In this document: positions 1 through 7,798 of the stretch, piece by piece
Numbering within the stretch: the stretch's first letter is position 1
Layout of the letters: every line of letters begins with the position of its first letter
Assembly: GCA_910589145.1 (NCBI GenBank)
Contig: CAJUSD010000013.1
Span: forward strand, 1 to 64,000
Length of the DNA stretch: 64,000 bases
Reading direction: 5' to 3'
Source: an uncultured Oscillospiraceae bacterium
Lineage (GTDB): Bacteria > Bacillota > Clostridia > Oscillospirales > Ruminococcaceae
Made by a program: the position numbers and the translations under genes
The notes under the pieces: model-generated
Databases searched by the model: none
Seen by the model: the letters and a program-made list of their open reading frames with translations, nothing else
What the model was told of the DNA's origin: nothing

Positions 1-1
1 G

Positions 2-76
2 CGGCGGGTGGTGGATTTGATGATTACCACCATTGCCGCCACAAGCGACAGCTTGAACATCACATGGAAAATCTGA
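2..76 (+). CDS. C-terminal tail of a possible large serine recombinase (partial)
   Basis: An open frame enters from the left edge of the window and ends at TGA 74-76, giving 24 residues that end in SLNITWKI. A short 'RRVVDLMI..I.....SL.I.WKI' pattern resembles the extreme C-terminus of large serine recombinases of integrative elements, which often end in a similar hydrophobic strand. The sequence stops immediately before an 8-bp inverted repeat (73-98) and then the headless EcsC gene, the arrangement expected at the recombinase-proximal end of an integrated element. The identification rests on very few residues and could be wrong. Confidence 0.3.
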   Translation, partial: RRVVDLMITTIAATSDSLNITWKI

Positions 77-645
77 CGGGCGGCACGCCTCCCGTCAGAT
101 ACCTACCCTGTGTAGTCCCTTGTAAACTGACCTTAGTTAAATGTACTACATCTGGATTTTTAACAGGCTTTGGAGGATTTATTACCATGCCTGTAACTAT
201 TCCAGCAAATGTTAGTAGTGTTATCTATGTACAAATGCGCATGATTGCTTGTGTTGCATATATGGCAGGATACCCATTAAATAGTGATCAAACACAAACA
301 TTTGTTTATGGTTGTTTGGCTGGGGTTGCAGTTAATAACTTACTAAAACAGGCAGGAATAAAAATTGGTATTAAAATTGCAAATGGAGCTATAAAGAAGA
401 TTCCCGGTAAGATATTGACTAAAATAAATCAAAAAGTTGGATTTAGGTTTATTACTAAATTTGGAACAAAGGGAATTATAAATTTGGGAAGATGTATTCC
501 AGGTGTAGGTGCTGTAATCGGTGGCGGCTTCGATTTAGTGGAGACAAAAATTATTGCTTCTCGTGCTTATAGATGGTTCTTTGAAGGAAACTTTTCTTCA
601 GAAAATGAGAAAAAGGAAGATTTAGAGATAAAAACAGATGATTGA
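64..645 (+). pseudogene. EcsC family protein, N-terminally truncated
   Basis: The product from about residue 26 onward matches the EcsC family pattern: a TSGF.TGFGGFITMPV.IPANV segment, a second helix around YVQMRMIACVAYMAGY, and KIPGK..TKINQKVGFR followed by a GVGAVIGGGFD segment. EcsC proteins are membrane-associated and of uncertain role. The usual 60-80 residue N-terminal helical region is missing. Its place is taken by about 20 residues that read through the inverted repeat and do not look like EcsC, and no ribosome binding site precedes the ATG at 64. The homology starts near base 118-140, which marks a junction. The gene stop overlaps the next ATG (ATGATTGA), so the two were once co-translated. 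It is probably a remnant, although translation from the internal ATG at 187 cannot be excluded. Confidence 0.6.
73..98. repeat. 8-bp perfect inverted repeat after the upstream stop
   Basis: CTGACGGG at 73-80 pairs perfectly with CCCGTCAG at 91-98 around a 10-nt loop. It overlaps the stop codon of the upstream frame. There is no T tract after it, so it is a weak terminator candidate. It could also be part of an element end. Confidence 0.5.
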
Positions 646-1105
646 AATAACAGATTTTTTAGATGAATTAGCACAAATTGACTGGTTTAAGAACAGCGGC
701 ACCCCAAATGAAAAATACCATATGATCTTTTCCCTTTTCGAGGCATACGACACTTGGGGGCAGCAAACGCTGTCCATATGGGAACCCCATAGTTACTCAC
801 TGGAAGAAAACGACGATATTGACGACAACGAAATAGATGAAGTATTCGCTGCTGTTTCCGCTGCCATCGGCGACACGGTTTGGAATAAGCTGGGCGAATT
901 TTTAACCAGGCGGAATTTATGGGAAGAAGCCGGAGTTCTTCCTGAGATGTTAGACACGGTAAAGAGGAATATTTCATGGGCGTGCATTGAAAGAATTTTA
1001 AATATAGACAGCTTATTTACAACTCTGCTGAATATTTATAAAGAGGGATATTTCCCTTGTTCCTGGATCGGGGAATATCCCTCAGGGCAGGCTGTTGTGA
1101 TGTGA
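638..1105 (+). CDS. Hypothetical protein, possibly immunity-like, coupled to EcsC remnant
   Basis: This is an acidic 155-residue cytosolic protein without signal peptide or membrane segment. The start ATG lies inside the last codons of the EcsC frame, so translation was probably coupled to it. The middle has an acidic patch (ENDDIDDNEIDE) followed by helical segments, and the C-terminus ends in a W-x-GEYP-x-G-x-xVV pattern. I recall similar endings in small uncharacterised proteins that sit beside toxin or immunity genes, but I cannot assign a family. With the N-terminus of EcsC lost, its own expression is uncertain. Confidence 0.55.
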   Translation: MIEITDFLDELAQIDWFKNSGTPNEKYHMIFSLFEAYDTWGQQTLSIWEPHSYSLEENDDIDDNEIDEVFAAVSAAIGDTVWNKLGEFLTRRNLWEEAGVLPEMLDTVKRNISWACIERILNIDSLFTTLLNIYKEGYFPCSWIGEYPSGQAVVM

Positions 1106-1108
1106 CAT

Positions 1109-1558
1109 CTATAAATACTTCCTCATATATCCCGGTTCAAATTCCACATATCCATGCTTAGGGTAAAAACAGCGGGATTCAACATAAGCGTCGCCTCCCA
1201 AATGTACCAGCACTGATGTTTTTCCTGCCATACGCAGATAGGATTCAGCCGTTTCCAGCAATTTAGAGCCAATTCCCTGCCGCTTTCGGTTGTATTTGAT
1301 ATAAAACCGGTGGAGCCGTACCTCATCGGTTTTATCAAGTGTATTATATCCTATTGAGCCTATCACTCTGCCTTCCTCTATCATCAGCCAGAACATATCC
1401 CCTTTTTCCAAATAGTTCTTGTCGATGTCCAGCAGGTCCTCATTTAGCCGCGGAATCACTCCCAATGCGTTTTTAGCTTCCAATATCATAAAAATAAGGT
1501 CATCCCGGTATTTTTTCTCAAATGGAATAATTGTCATGTTTTCCGAATATCCTTTCAT
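1109..1558 (-). CDS. GNAT family N-acetyltransferase
   Basis: This is a 149-residue single-domain GNAT protein of usual length. It has the beta strand IGSIGYNTLD, the strand EVRLHRFYI, and the acetyl-CoA pyrophosphate loop RKRQGIGSKLLE, followed by the late strand TSVLVHLGGDAYVESRCFYPKHGYVEFE with the typical FY..GY motif. The substrate is unknown. The reading frame opens at 1558. A second ATG at 1537 (MTIIPFEKK) is a typical GNAT beginning and has AAAGGA upstream, so the true protein may be 142 residues. It is followed on the same strand, further upstream, by the methyltransferase gene. Confidence 0.85.
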   Translation of the reverse strand: MKGYSENMTIIPFEKKYRDDLIFMILEAKNALGVIPRLNEDLLDIDKNYLEKGDMFWLMIEEGRVIGSIGYNTLDKTDEVRLHRFYIKYNRKRQGIGSKLLETAESYLRMAGKTSVLVHLGGDAYVESRCFYPKHGYVEFEPGYMRKYL

Positions 1559-1600
1559 TTCAGATCATGGCATAAACATGGTTTATCTGGAAAGCGTTTT

Positions 1601-2449
1601 TTACTTTCTCGAAACAGCAAGCAAATGTCCCGACAAGCCGATAATTTCCTCGTGAGTATCCAGCATACGGACTGTTTTCAGAAGGACATTTCTCGTTTCT
1701 TCCTTTTCCAGCAGCTCGTTGAGGTTGGGGGCGAGCCAAGCGCCGCCCATCACTCCATGGACCGTGGATAGCGAAAATCCCCCGCAGCGCAATTCCTCCC
1801 TCAACGCTTTGGCGGTATGGAGATGTGAACTGCCCAATCCACTTGCTGTCTTTTTCTCCGGGTTGATATAGCATCCATCTGTTAAGGCGCGTTCTATGAT
1901 TTTGATCACAGCGGGGTCATCTAGTTCGTCCTTCTTTTTGGCGTTGTCCTTATGATATATCGCAATACGGGGAATCAGGACGCTGTACGGTGTCAGGGCC
2001 GCGGAAAACAGCACCCCATCATCCTTCAACAGACGACAGCTTTCCCTGACTGCCAGAATCCGTTCGTCATATTCAGTGATGGAGTACAGAGGTCCCATAA
2101 GCAAAATGGCGTCTGCGCTCTTATCCGGGCGGGGAACCGAGCGTGCATCGCATACCATTGCCGATTTCAAACGGACATTGGGGTATTCCTCAGCCAATTC
2201 CCCGCTCATTTTGATGTTCGTTTCAGCTAGATCGAACAAGTGGACCTCATATCCAAGGGAGGAAAGCCACCATGCGTATTCCCCATACCCTCCGCCAATA
2301 TCATAAATGACAGCGGGCGGCTTGGGGAGTTCCTCAAAGAGGATTTCCTTTGTCCTTTCAAACTCAATGAGCCCGATTCCTGCCCTTAAACGGTTGCGCT
2401 CAGTTCCGGCGTTGTACCCTGCCAGAACGGTTGTATCGATTGTTTTCAT
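1601..2449 (-). CDS. Class I SAM-dependent methyltransferase
   Basis: This 282-residue protein has the Rossmann SAM-binding motif I (VIYDIGGGYGEYAWWLS), motif II acidic residue in VHLFDLAE, and post-motif strand ADAILLMGPLYSITEYDER, so it is a class I methyltransferase. The LMGPLYS motif resembles small-molecule or N-methyltransferases of this fold. The open frame extends 52 codons further up, but the ATG at 2449 has a strong GGAGGAG ribosome binding site and gives the expected N-terminus, so I use it. The substrate is not evident from its neighbours, and the upstream neighbour is separated by a terminator. Confidence 0.85.
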   Translation of the reverse strand: MKTIDTTVLAGYNAGTERNRLRAGIGLIEFERTKEILFEELPKPPAVIYDIGGGYGEYAWWLSSLGYEVHLFDLAETNIKMSGELAEEYPNVRLKSAMVCDARSVPRPDKSADAILLMGPLYSITEYDERILAVRESCRLLKDDGVLFSAALTPYSVLIPRIAIYHKDNAKKKDELDDPAVIKIIERALTDGCYINPEKKTASGLGSSHLHTAKALREELRCGGFSLSTVHGVMGGAWLAPNLNELLEKEETRNVLLKTVRMLDTHEEIIGLSGHLLAVSRK

Positions 2450-2661
2450 AAGCTTCTCCTCCCGATTCTCTGTGGTATGTTTGTTGGTCAGGGTCAGTGT
2501 TTTCCTGGCGGTGCTACTAATCACCGATAAATTATAGATAAAAAATCGGCTCAAAAATCCCATATACGCAAGCCTTTTCGGGCCAATTTTTTGTACAATT
2601 TTCATCAGTGATTAGTAGGACTGTTCCGGCATGATACCCCCTCCCCTCTCAAAATATAAAA

Positions 2662-2697
2662 ACGGTGCAGCTCGAAATAACATCCGACCTGCACCGT
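2662..2697 (-). terminator. Rho-independent terminator of the 34-residue small gene
   Basis: ACGGTGCAG and CTGCACCGT form a 9-bp perfect stem around an 18-nt spacer. Read on the minus strand the stem is followed by TTTTTATATTTT. It sits 33 bp after the stop of the small gene. Confidence 0.8.
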
Positions 2698-2729
2698 CAT
2701 TTTCCTAATATCTTATAATCCCGTGTGGA

Positions 2730-2834
2730 CTATACCGAAATTGGAGTGCGGCAATACAAGCCAGGCGAAGTCTGTACAAATCCGCCTTGCTGCTGAACAG
2801 TAACCATATTCAGTTCAAAAATAGATACTGTCAT
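2730..2834 (-). CDS. Small 34-residue protein of unknown function
   Basis: A 34-codon gene begins at ATG 2834 with an AAAGGAAC ribosome binding site and stops at TAG 2730-2732. The product starts MTVSIFELNMVTVQQQ and ends in RTPISV, with one cysteine, a QQQGGF stretch and no hydrophobic export signal. It has a dedicated near-perfect promoter (2870-2898) and a dedicated terminator (2662-2697), which is strong evidence that it is a real gene or a structured RNA with a leader peptide. I do not recognise it. No processing or export gene of a peptide system lies directly next to it, although an ABC exporter begins about 600 bp upstream on the same strand. Confidence 0.6.
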   Translation of the reverse strand: MTVSIFELNMVTVQQQGGFVQTSPGLYCRTPISV

Positions 2835-2869
2835 TGCCGTGTTCCTTTCAGAAAGATTTATGTTTCCTA

Positions 2870-2898
2870 AGTATACTATTCCTTCGTGTATGTGTCAA
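2870..2898 (-). promoter_or_regulatory. Consensus sigma-A promoter of the 34-residue gene
   Basis: On the minus strand the -35 box TTGACA (2893-2898) and the -10 box TATACT (2870-2875) are separated by exactly 17 bp. This is one of the closest matches to the housekeeping consensus in the window. Confidence 0.85.
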
Positions 2899-2948
2899 TA
2901 GGGTTTTTGAAATAAAACTGTGACATAGGGATAAAGCAGTCATAGGAT

Positions 2949-3320
2949 TTAATACAGTGACCACCAGTAATCAAACAGCCGGCGATAGCCGTTCCCTTTC
3001 TTTGGAAGCTCCTCACAGGCATATCTGCGGACACTTTTCGCCGCAGTACGCTTGAGCCATTTTTGAATCTTGCTGTTTTTGGGATATTTGATATAAAATC
3101 CAGAGTGCAGCAGGGTTCTGCCCTCAAATCGTCGGTCAATATAGCCGGCATGAGGAATATATCGGCCTAAAACGATGCCCATTAAACGGTCATTTTTTTT
3201 AACAAATTGACGGCGGCGGTATTCCCGGCCGGTTTTTCTCTTTGTGTCCTCCACAGACACCGCAAGGGACTGTTCTGTATCCAGATTGGACAGTGCTTTG
3301 TTTAAATCAGTTTCATTCAT
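2949..3320 (-). CDS. Hypothetical basic protein
   Basis: This is a 123-residue lysine- and arginine-rich soluble protein. The frame extends 32 codons further upstream, but ATG 3320 has an AGGGGTGG ribosome binding site and is preferred. Its middle region (RKTGREYRRRQFVKKNDRL) is very basic and the rest contains several YW and W-rich turns, so nucleic-acid or ribosome association is conceivable but unproven. I do not recognise a family. It lies directly downstream of the ABC exporter gene with a gap of about 110 bp. Confidence 0.6.
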   Translation of the reverse strand: MNETDLNKALSNLDTEQSLAVSVEDTKRKTGREYRRRQFVKKNDRLMGIVLGRYIPHAGYIDRRFEGRTLLHSGFYIKYPKNSKIQKWLKRTAAKSVRRYACEELPKKGNGYRRLFDYWWSLY

Positions 3321-3432
3321 AAAAGCCACCCCTAAATACACAGCCGCTTTTGCTGTTCTCTGCTTTCTGAGGATAATTATACCAGCGAGAAAAAGGCACT
3401 TAAATCTATGAATCATAATTGTATAACGATTT

Positions 3433-5187
3433 TTATCCCATAACCTTATTTCCTACCGCATCAGTCAGATTCTTAAACTGCGCCTGATATAGTCCAAAGT
3501 AGATACCCTTCTTCTCCATCAGTTCCTCATGGGTTCCCCTTTCCTGTACCCCTTCCCTGGTCAGGACAATAATTTCATCTGCGTTTTTGATGGTGGAAAG
3601 TCTGTGAGCCACAATCATAGAGGTACGTCCATGAGCCAGTTCCTCCAAAGCATTCTGAATCATCACCTCGGTGGCGTTGTCCAAAGCCGAGGTTGCTTCG
3701 TCGAGAATCAGGATTTGAGGGTTTTTCAGGAATACCCTTGCAATGGAAATCCTCTGTTTCTGTCCGCCGGACAGCTTTACGCCCCGCTCCCCTATGTAGG
3801 TGTCGTATCCCTCTGGAAGGGTTGTCACATAGTCGTGAATGTTGGCCCGCTTTGCCGCTTCAATAATTTCCTCGTCGGTGGCGTCCAGGCGGCCGTAGGC
3901 GATATTCTCCTTGATGGTTCCGGTAAACAGGAATACATCCTGCTGGACAATGCCGATATTGCGCCGCAGGCTGGAAAAGGAGACATCCTTCACATCAACA
4001 CCATCCAGAAGAATCCGTCCGCCGGTCAGTTCGTAGAAGCGGGGAACCAGGTGGCAGAGAGTGGTTTTTCCGCCGCCGGAGGGTCCCACCAGAGCGACCG
4101 TTTTTCCCGGCTCAATGGTGATGTTGATATCGTTCAGAACTGCGCCGTCCTCGCTTTCCTGGTCATAGGCAAAGCTGACGTTTTCAAATTGGATTTTACC
4201 CTTGACATTTTCCAAATCAGTTCCCTTTTCCGAGTCGTGTTCGGGTTCTGCGTGAATCAGCTCATGGAACCGCTTAAAGCCGGTCATCCCCTGCTGGAGC
4301 TGCTCCACAAAGGATATCAGTTTGCGGATGGGATTGAGGAACATACTGATAAAGAGCATATAAGCCACAAAATCCCCCAGGGAAATAATGCCCTGGAAGG
4401 TAAACAGCCCGCCCAGTACTAGGACAACCACATTCAGAAGGTCAATAATAAAGGTAGTACCGGAGGAGAATTCCGCCATTGCTTTGTAGGCGTGGCTGCG
4501 GGCTGTAACAAATTTCCGGTTGCTGTCCTGGAATTTTTCCACCTCATAGACTCCGTTGTCAAAAGCTTTGGAGACGCGGACTCCAGAAATACTGTTTTCC
4601 AGGGTGGCGTTGACCTCTGCCACCTGAACGCGGGTCTCAGTAAATGCTTTGGACATTTTGATCCGCTTTTTCATGGAAAACCAGATCAAAAAGGGCAGGA
4701 AGGCAAAGACCAGAACCGTCAGCAGTACGTTAATGGTACATAGATAGGCAAAGGAACCAATCAACATAATGGCGGAGATAAACAAATCCTCCGGGCCGTG
4801 GTGGGCCAGCTCGGAAACATCCATCAAGTCGTTGATGATACGGGACATAATGCTGCCGGTTTTGTGTTCGTCAAAAAAGGAATAGGGCAGCTTTTGCAGG
4901 TGCCGGAATACATCCCGGCGCATATCCGCCTGCATCCCAACTCCTACCAGATGTCCGTAGTACTGCATAAAGTAGTTCATTCCCATTTTCACCAGGTACA
5001 GGATCAGCAGTACTGCTGTACTGGTCAGCAGGGCGTTCAGCATCTGGTTGGGAATGTACACATTGAGCATATTGCGGGTTACTACCGGATAAACAAGATC
5101 AATCACAGCCACCAGAAAGGCAGCCATCAGGTCCTGGATAAAAACCTTTTTGTGGGGCTTGTAGTATTGGATAAACTCTCGAAACAT
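3433..5187 (-). CDS. ABC transporter, fused permease and ATP-binding protein (exporter type)
   Basis: This is a 584-residue half-transporter. An ABC exporter membrane domain with six helices spans about residues 15-310, and the nucleotide-binding domain spans about 335-575. The latter has Walker A GPSGGGKTT near 370, signature LSGGQKQR near 471, Walker B ILILDEATSALD near 490-500 and switch histidine in IVAHRLST. The length is typical for homodimeric or heterodimeric lipid, drug or peptide exporters. No partner half-transporter is adjacent, so a homodimer is likely. A promoter (5248-5276) and an AAAGGAGGA ribosome binding site precede it. The substrate is unknown. Confidence 0.93.
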   Translation of the reverse strand: MFREFIQYYKPHKKVFIQDLMAAFLVAVIDLVYPVVTRNMLNVYIPNQMLNALLTSTAVLLILYLVKMGMNYFMQYYGHLVGVGMQADMRRDVFRHLQKLPYSFFDEHKTGSIMSRIINDLMDVSELAHHGPEDLFISAIMLIGSFAYLCTINVLLTVLVFAFLPFLIWFSMKKRIKMSKAFTETRVQVAEVNATLENSISGVRVSKAFDNGVYEVEKFQDSNRKFVTARSHAYKAMAEFSSGTTFIIDLLNVVVLVLGGLFTFQGIISLGDFVAYMLFISMFLNPIRKLISFVEQLQQGMTGFKRFHELIHAEPEHDSEKGTDLENVKGKIQFENVSFAYDQESEDGAVLNDINITIEPGKTVALVGPSGGGKTTLCHLVPRFYELTGGRILLDGVDVKDVSFSSLRRNIGIVQQDVFLFTGTIKENIAYGRLDATDEEIIEAAKRANIHDYVTTLPEGYDTYIGERGVKLSGGQKQRISIARVFLKNPQILILDEATSALDNATEVMIQNALEELAHGRTSMIVAHRLSTIKNADEIIVLTREGVQERGTHEELMEKKGIYFGLYQAQFKNLTDAVGNKVMG

Positions 5188-5247
5188 CTTTATATGCTTC
5201 CTCCTTTTTCACATAACAACACTCTTTGGAAATATAAATGCCTATCC

Positions 5248-5276
5248 ATTATACCCTTTCCCCCAGAAAAAGACAA
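5248..5276 (-). promoter_or_regulatory. Sigma-A promoter of the ABC exporter
   Basis: The minus strand carries TTGTCT (5271-5276), 17 bp, then TATAAT (5248-5253). The start codon is about 60 bp downstream. Confidence 0.75.
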
Positions 5277-5337
5277 TCCTCTTAAAGCTTTCTTTAAAAA
5301 GATATGAACGTTTTACGAAAGATTATATAAGAAAGCC

Positions 5338-6369
5338 TTACAAATACCGCCATTTTAAGGTTTCCGCAATTACATAGGAAGTTATCGGCTCCTCTATGAG
5401 CTGCCTTCCCACATTCTTTGGGGAAAAGCTGGCTGAATCTGCCCAGACAATGAGCGGGGCATCCCTGCCGGGAATCAAATCCGTATAAAACCGAAGACAG
5501 CAGTCCAATATTTCACAAAAGTAATTCTCCTGCCATCCGGCAATGCACAGCTTCCTAACCCCGCCAAAGCAAAGTTCCAAAGGACGCTTTGTCCATTGGC
5601 TGTGAAAAGTCATGGAAAGCTCTTTTTCTTCCGGCGTCCCATTTGCCATACCGCCTTTTTCATCTACATAGGAGCCAGTGGTGTATTCCAGCTTTACAAG
5701 ACAGGTATCGTGAAAGCCGCCATATTCTTGTTGAAGGTTGTCAATCCCTTTCTGGTCACTGACAATATTCCACTCTGAAAACAGCTTGTCCATTCTCTCC
5801 CGGTCATAGTCCAGCAGCCAGGAATGAAACTTATGATAAATGGGCAGCAGTATTTCTTTGTCTGCGGATATCAGGTCGGCTCCTCTGTCGTCGTAAAGAT
5901 GGAACAGGTACTTCCCTTCTGTACTCATCCAGAATACTGAGGAGGTCAACAGATTATTTCCTCCGATATCTGCCAGAATGATCTCCCGGAATAGGGCTTT
6001 GGCTGTATCCTTTGGCAGCTTTGAACAGTCCCAGTAAAAAGAGGTCTGCGTCCCGTCCTGCTCTTCTATCCCTTCATCAAAATCCGGCAGAGGAATCTCT
6101 GAAAGGCTTTTCTCTGCTGTCCCATAATCCCCACAAACAGTAATCTGCAAAATGTCCGGGACAGACGGCAGTTCTTTATAAATTGTCCAAGCCCTGTCAA
6201 GAGCATGCCGAATGTATTTAGGATTTGCAGAATTGTTTTGATAGACTTTCCCCTCCCCGCCAATCTCAAACCGAAGGCCAACAGGCGCATGATAAAAGAT
6301 CGGCTGTTCCAGTTGGGACAAGCCGATTTCTTTTAGAGTTTTCATAAACTTTTCTGCCAGCATAAACAT
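5338..6369 (-). CDS. DUF3885 domain protein
   Basis: The N-terminal part has the DUF3885 pattern: a short helix, then QPIFYHAPVGLRFEIG, a KYIRHALDRAWTIYKEL helix and, near residue 175, a LFHLYDDRGADLIS segment. The remaining 120 or so residues (from about LQQEYGGFHDTCL) form a second domain that I do not recognise. It is predicted to be cytosolic. DUF3885 genes often occur among immunity-type genes, which fits the other such families in this window. The frame opens at TTG 6408, but ATG 6369 (MFMLAEKF) follows a GGGGGAT ribosome binding site at good distance and is preferred. Confidence 0.75.
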   Translation of the reverse strand: MFMLAEKFMKTLKEIGLSQLEQPIFYHAPVGLRFEIGGEGKVYQNNSANPKYIRHALDRAWTIYKELPSVPDILQITVCGDYGTAEKSLSEIPLPDFDEGIEEQDGTQTSFYWDCSKLPKDTAKALFREIILADIGGNNLLTSSVFWMSTEGKYLFHLYDDRGADLISADKEILLPIYHKFHSWLLDYDRERMDKLFSEWNIVSDQKGIDNLQQEYGGFHDTCLVKLEYTTGSYVDEKGGMANGTPEEKELSMTFHSQWTKRPLELCFGGVRKLCIAGWQENYFCEILDCCLRFYTDLIPGRDAPLIVWADSASFSPKNVGRQLIEEPITSYVIAETLKWRYL

Positions 6370-6468
6370 ATGTCCAATATCCCCCATTGCTTCTGATTTG
6401 ATTTTCAAGACTGCATCCCAATTATATTCCCTTTCTGTGGAATGGTCAAGATTTTAAGCAGTTTCCAA

Positions 6469-6499
6469 GGCATAGGACAAATTTTCAGTGACATATAGT
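6469..6499 (+). promoter_or_regulatory. SigE-type promoter of sigK
   Basis: GGCATA (6469-6474) is followed after 17 bp by CATATAGT (6492-6499). This resembles the mother-cell SigE consensus (a -35 with ATA and a -10 CATACANT), and sigK is a known SigE-dependent gene in Bacillus and Clostridium. It ends 30 bp before the sigK start codon. No good sigma-A promoter is visible here. Confidence 0.6.
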
Positions 6500-6529
6500 T
6501 TAAATATCTTGAAAATGGGGTGATTATCT

Positions 6530-7222
6530 ATGCTGACCTTGTCCCTCCTCCTCGAAGTAATCGGGAACTTATTCTTTGTAGCGCTGCATGTTTCTCCCGG
6601 AAGCCGTTTCCCCAAGCCCCTTTCCCAAAAGGAGGAGCAGCAGTGCTTTCAGCGGATGGAAGCGGGGGATCCAACTGCCAGAGCAGAGCTGATCGAGCGC
6701 AATCTGCGCTTAGTGGCTCATGTTATCAAAAAATACTACACTACCGCCGATGACCCGGAGGATTTAATTTCCATTGGTTCTATTGGCTTAATAAAGGCTG
6801 TTTCGACCTTTGACTATAAAAAGGGGGCGAAATTTGCCACCTATGCCTCCCGGTGTATTGACAATGAAATTCTGATGCACTTCCGCAGCCGCAAAAAGAG
6901 CGCCCAGGAGATTTTTATCGATGATCCCATCGACACCGACAAGGACGGCAATGTTCTGACCCTGATGGACATTGTTGCCGACGAAGGGGACTTTGTGGAA
7001 GACTTAGAGCAGGAAGCCAGGGCAAAAGAGGTGCGGCAGGCCCTGGAACAGCTGGAAGGGAGAGAAAGAGAAATCCTGATCCTGCGCTATGGAATTTATG
7101 GCGGAAAGCCTTTGACCCAGCGGGAAATAGCGTCAAAGCTGAACATCTCCCGCTCCTATGTCAGCCGGATAGAAAAGAAAGCGGTGGAACGGCTGAAAGA
7201 GGAGTTTGACACTCATTATTGA
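6530..7222 (+). CDS. sigK: RNA polymerase sigma-K factor, late mother-cell sporulation
   Basis: This 230-residue protein matches SigK along its length. It has a hydrophobic N-terminal pro-region (MLTLSLLLEVIGNLFFVALHV) followed by FPKPLS, sigma region 2 with NLRLVAHVIKKY, DLISIGSIGLIKAV and KFATYASRCIDNEILMH, and sigma region 4 with LTQREIASKLNISRSYVSRIEKKA. The pro-region of about 20 residues is present, as in the Bacillus pro-SigK, so proteolytic activation is plausible. The gene is continuous and not split by a skin-type element. A GGGGTGA ribosome binding site precedes the start. It indicates a spore-forming organism. Confidence 0.95.
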   Translation: MLTLSLLLEVIGNLFFVALHVSPGSRFPKPLSQKEEQQCFQRMEAGDPTARAELIERNLRLVAHVIKKYYTTADDPEDLISIGSIGLIKAVSTFDYKKGAKFATYASRCIDNEILMHFRSRKKSAQEIFIDDPIDTDKDGNVLTLMDIVADEGDFVEDLEQEARAKEVRQALEQLEGREREILILRYGIYGGKPLTQREIASKLNISRSYVSRIEKKAVERLKEEFDTHY

Positions 7223-7271
7223 CAAACTTAACTGTTATTTCAGTCAAAACCAAAAAACGAAAATCAATACA

Positions 7272-7332
7272 GAGGCTGCTTCATAAAGGTATTAGGACAA
7301 ATGCCTTTATGAAGCAGCCTCCTGTTTTTTCA
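7272..7332 (+). terminator. Terminator after sigK
   Basis: A long stem formed by GAGGCTGCTTCATAAAGG and its complement (through 7321) is followed by CTGTTTTTTC. It closes the sigK transcript before the BlaI promoter. Confidence 0.9.
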
Positions 7333-7340
7333 AAAAAGTC

Positions 7341-7369
7341 TTGACAAATATCTACTTCAAATGTAGTAT
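7341..7369 (+). promoter_or_regulatory. Sigma-A promoter of the BlaI/BlaR1-like operon
   Basis: TTGACA (7341-7346) is followed after 17 bp by TAGTAT (7364-7369). The first BlaI-type operator (7352-7366) lies in the spacer and overlaps the -10 box. Confidence 0.85.
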
Positions 7370-7396
7370 ATAAGAAAACGACTACATTTGAAGTAA
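7352..7396 (+). promoter_or_regulatory. Two BlaI/MecI-type operators in inverted orientation
   Basis: CTACTTCAAATGTAG (7352-7366) and CTACATTTGAAGTAA (7382-7396) are near-exact reverse complements of one another. Each is a dyad of the CTAC-N7-GTAG/GTAA type. BlaI-family repressors bind such 15-bp dyads. Their position over the -10 box and just before the start codon implies autorepression of the operon. Confidence 0.8.
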
Positions 7397-7411
7397 GAAG
7401 GGATGAGGAAA

Positions 7412-7798
7412 ATGAAGCCGCTTCAAAAACGCCTGCCGGACACAGAATTGGAAGTTATGCTGGCGATCTGGTCCACGGAGGGAGCAGTTTCCCGCGCATG
7501 GCTGGAAGAAAAGCTATGTGACAAGGGTTGGAACCGCAATACCTTCAATACATACCTGACACGTCTGCTGGAAAAGGGGGTTATTGCCTGTGAAAAGCGT
7601 GGCAAGTCAAACTACTATACACCTCTTTTGAGTCAAAAGGAATACCTGGACTTTGAAAACAGGACCTTCCTGGGGAAGCTGTACAACCACTCTGTCACCC
7701 AATTTTTCGCAGCATTATGCCGCGGGGAAGGGATTTCAAGCCAAGAACTTGACGACCTCCAAAAGTTTCTGGACGAGAAGAAAGGAACATCCAAATGA
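7412..7798 (+). CDS. BlaI/MecI/CopY family transcriptional repressor
   Basis: The 128-residue protein has the BlaI winged-helix pattern: LPDTELEVMLAIWST at the N-terminus, recognition helix WNRNTFNTYLTRLLEKG, and wing KRGKSNYYTPLLSQKEYLDFE. The C-terminal part is the dimerisation helix region cleaved in BlaI and MecI. ATG 7403 lies directly against the GAAGGG element, so ATG 7412, which has a better spacing, is preferred. The stop overlaps the next ATG by 4 bp (ATGA), so the sensor is translationally coupled. It most likely represses its own operon through the two upstream dyads. Confidence 0.92.
   Translation: MKPLQKRLPDTELEVMLAIWSTEGAVSRAWLEEKLCDKGWNRNTFNTYLTRLLEKGVIACEKRGKSNYYTPLLSQKEYLDFENRTFLGKLYNHSVTQFFAALCRGEGISSQELDDLQKFLDEKKGTSK

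Noticed and set aside
3529..5307. Long plus-strand open frames inside the ABC exporter region (297, 83 and 169 residues)
   Set aside because: They are exact antisense shadows of the exporter gene. They lack ribosome binding sites and have no family pattern.
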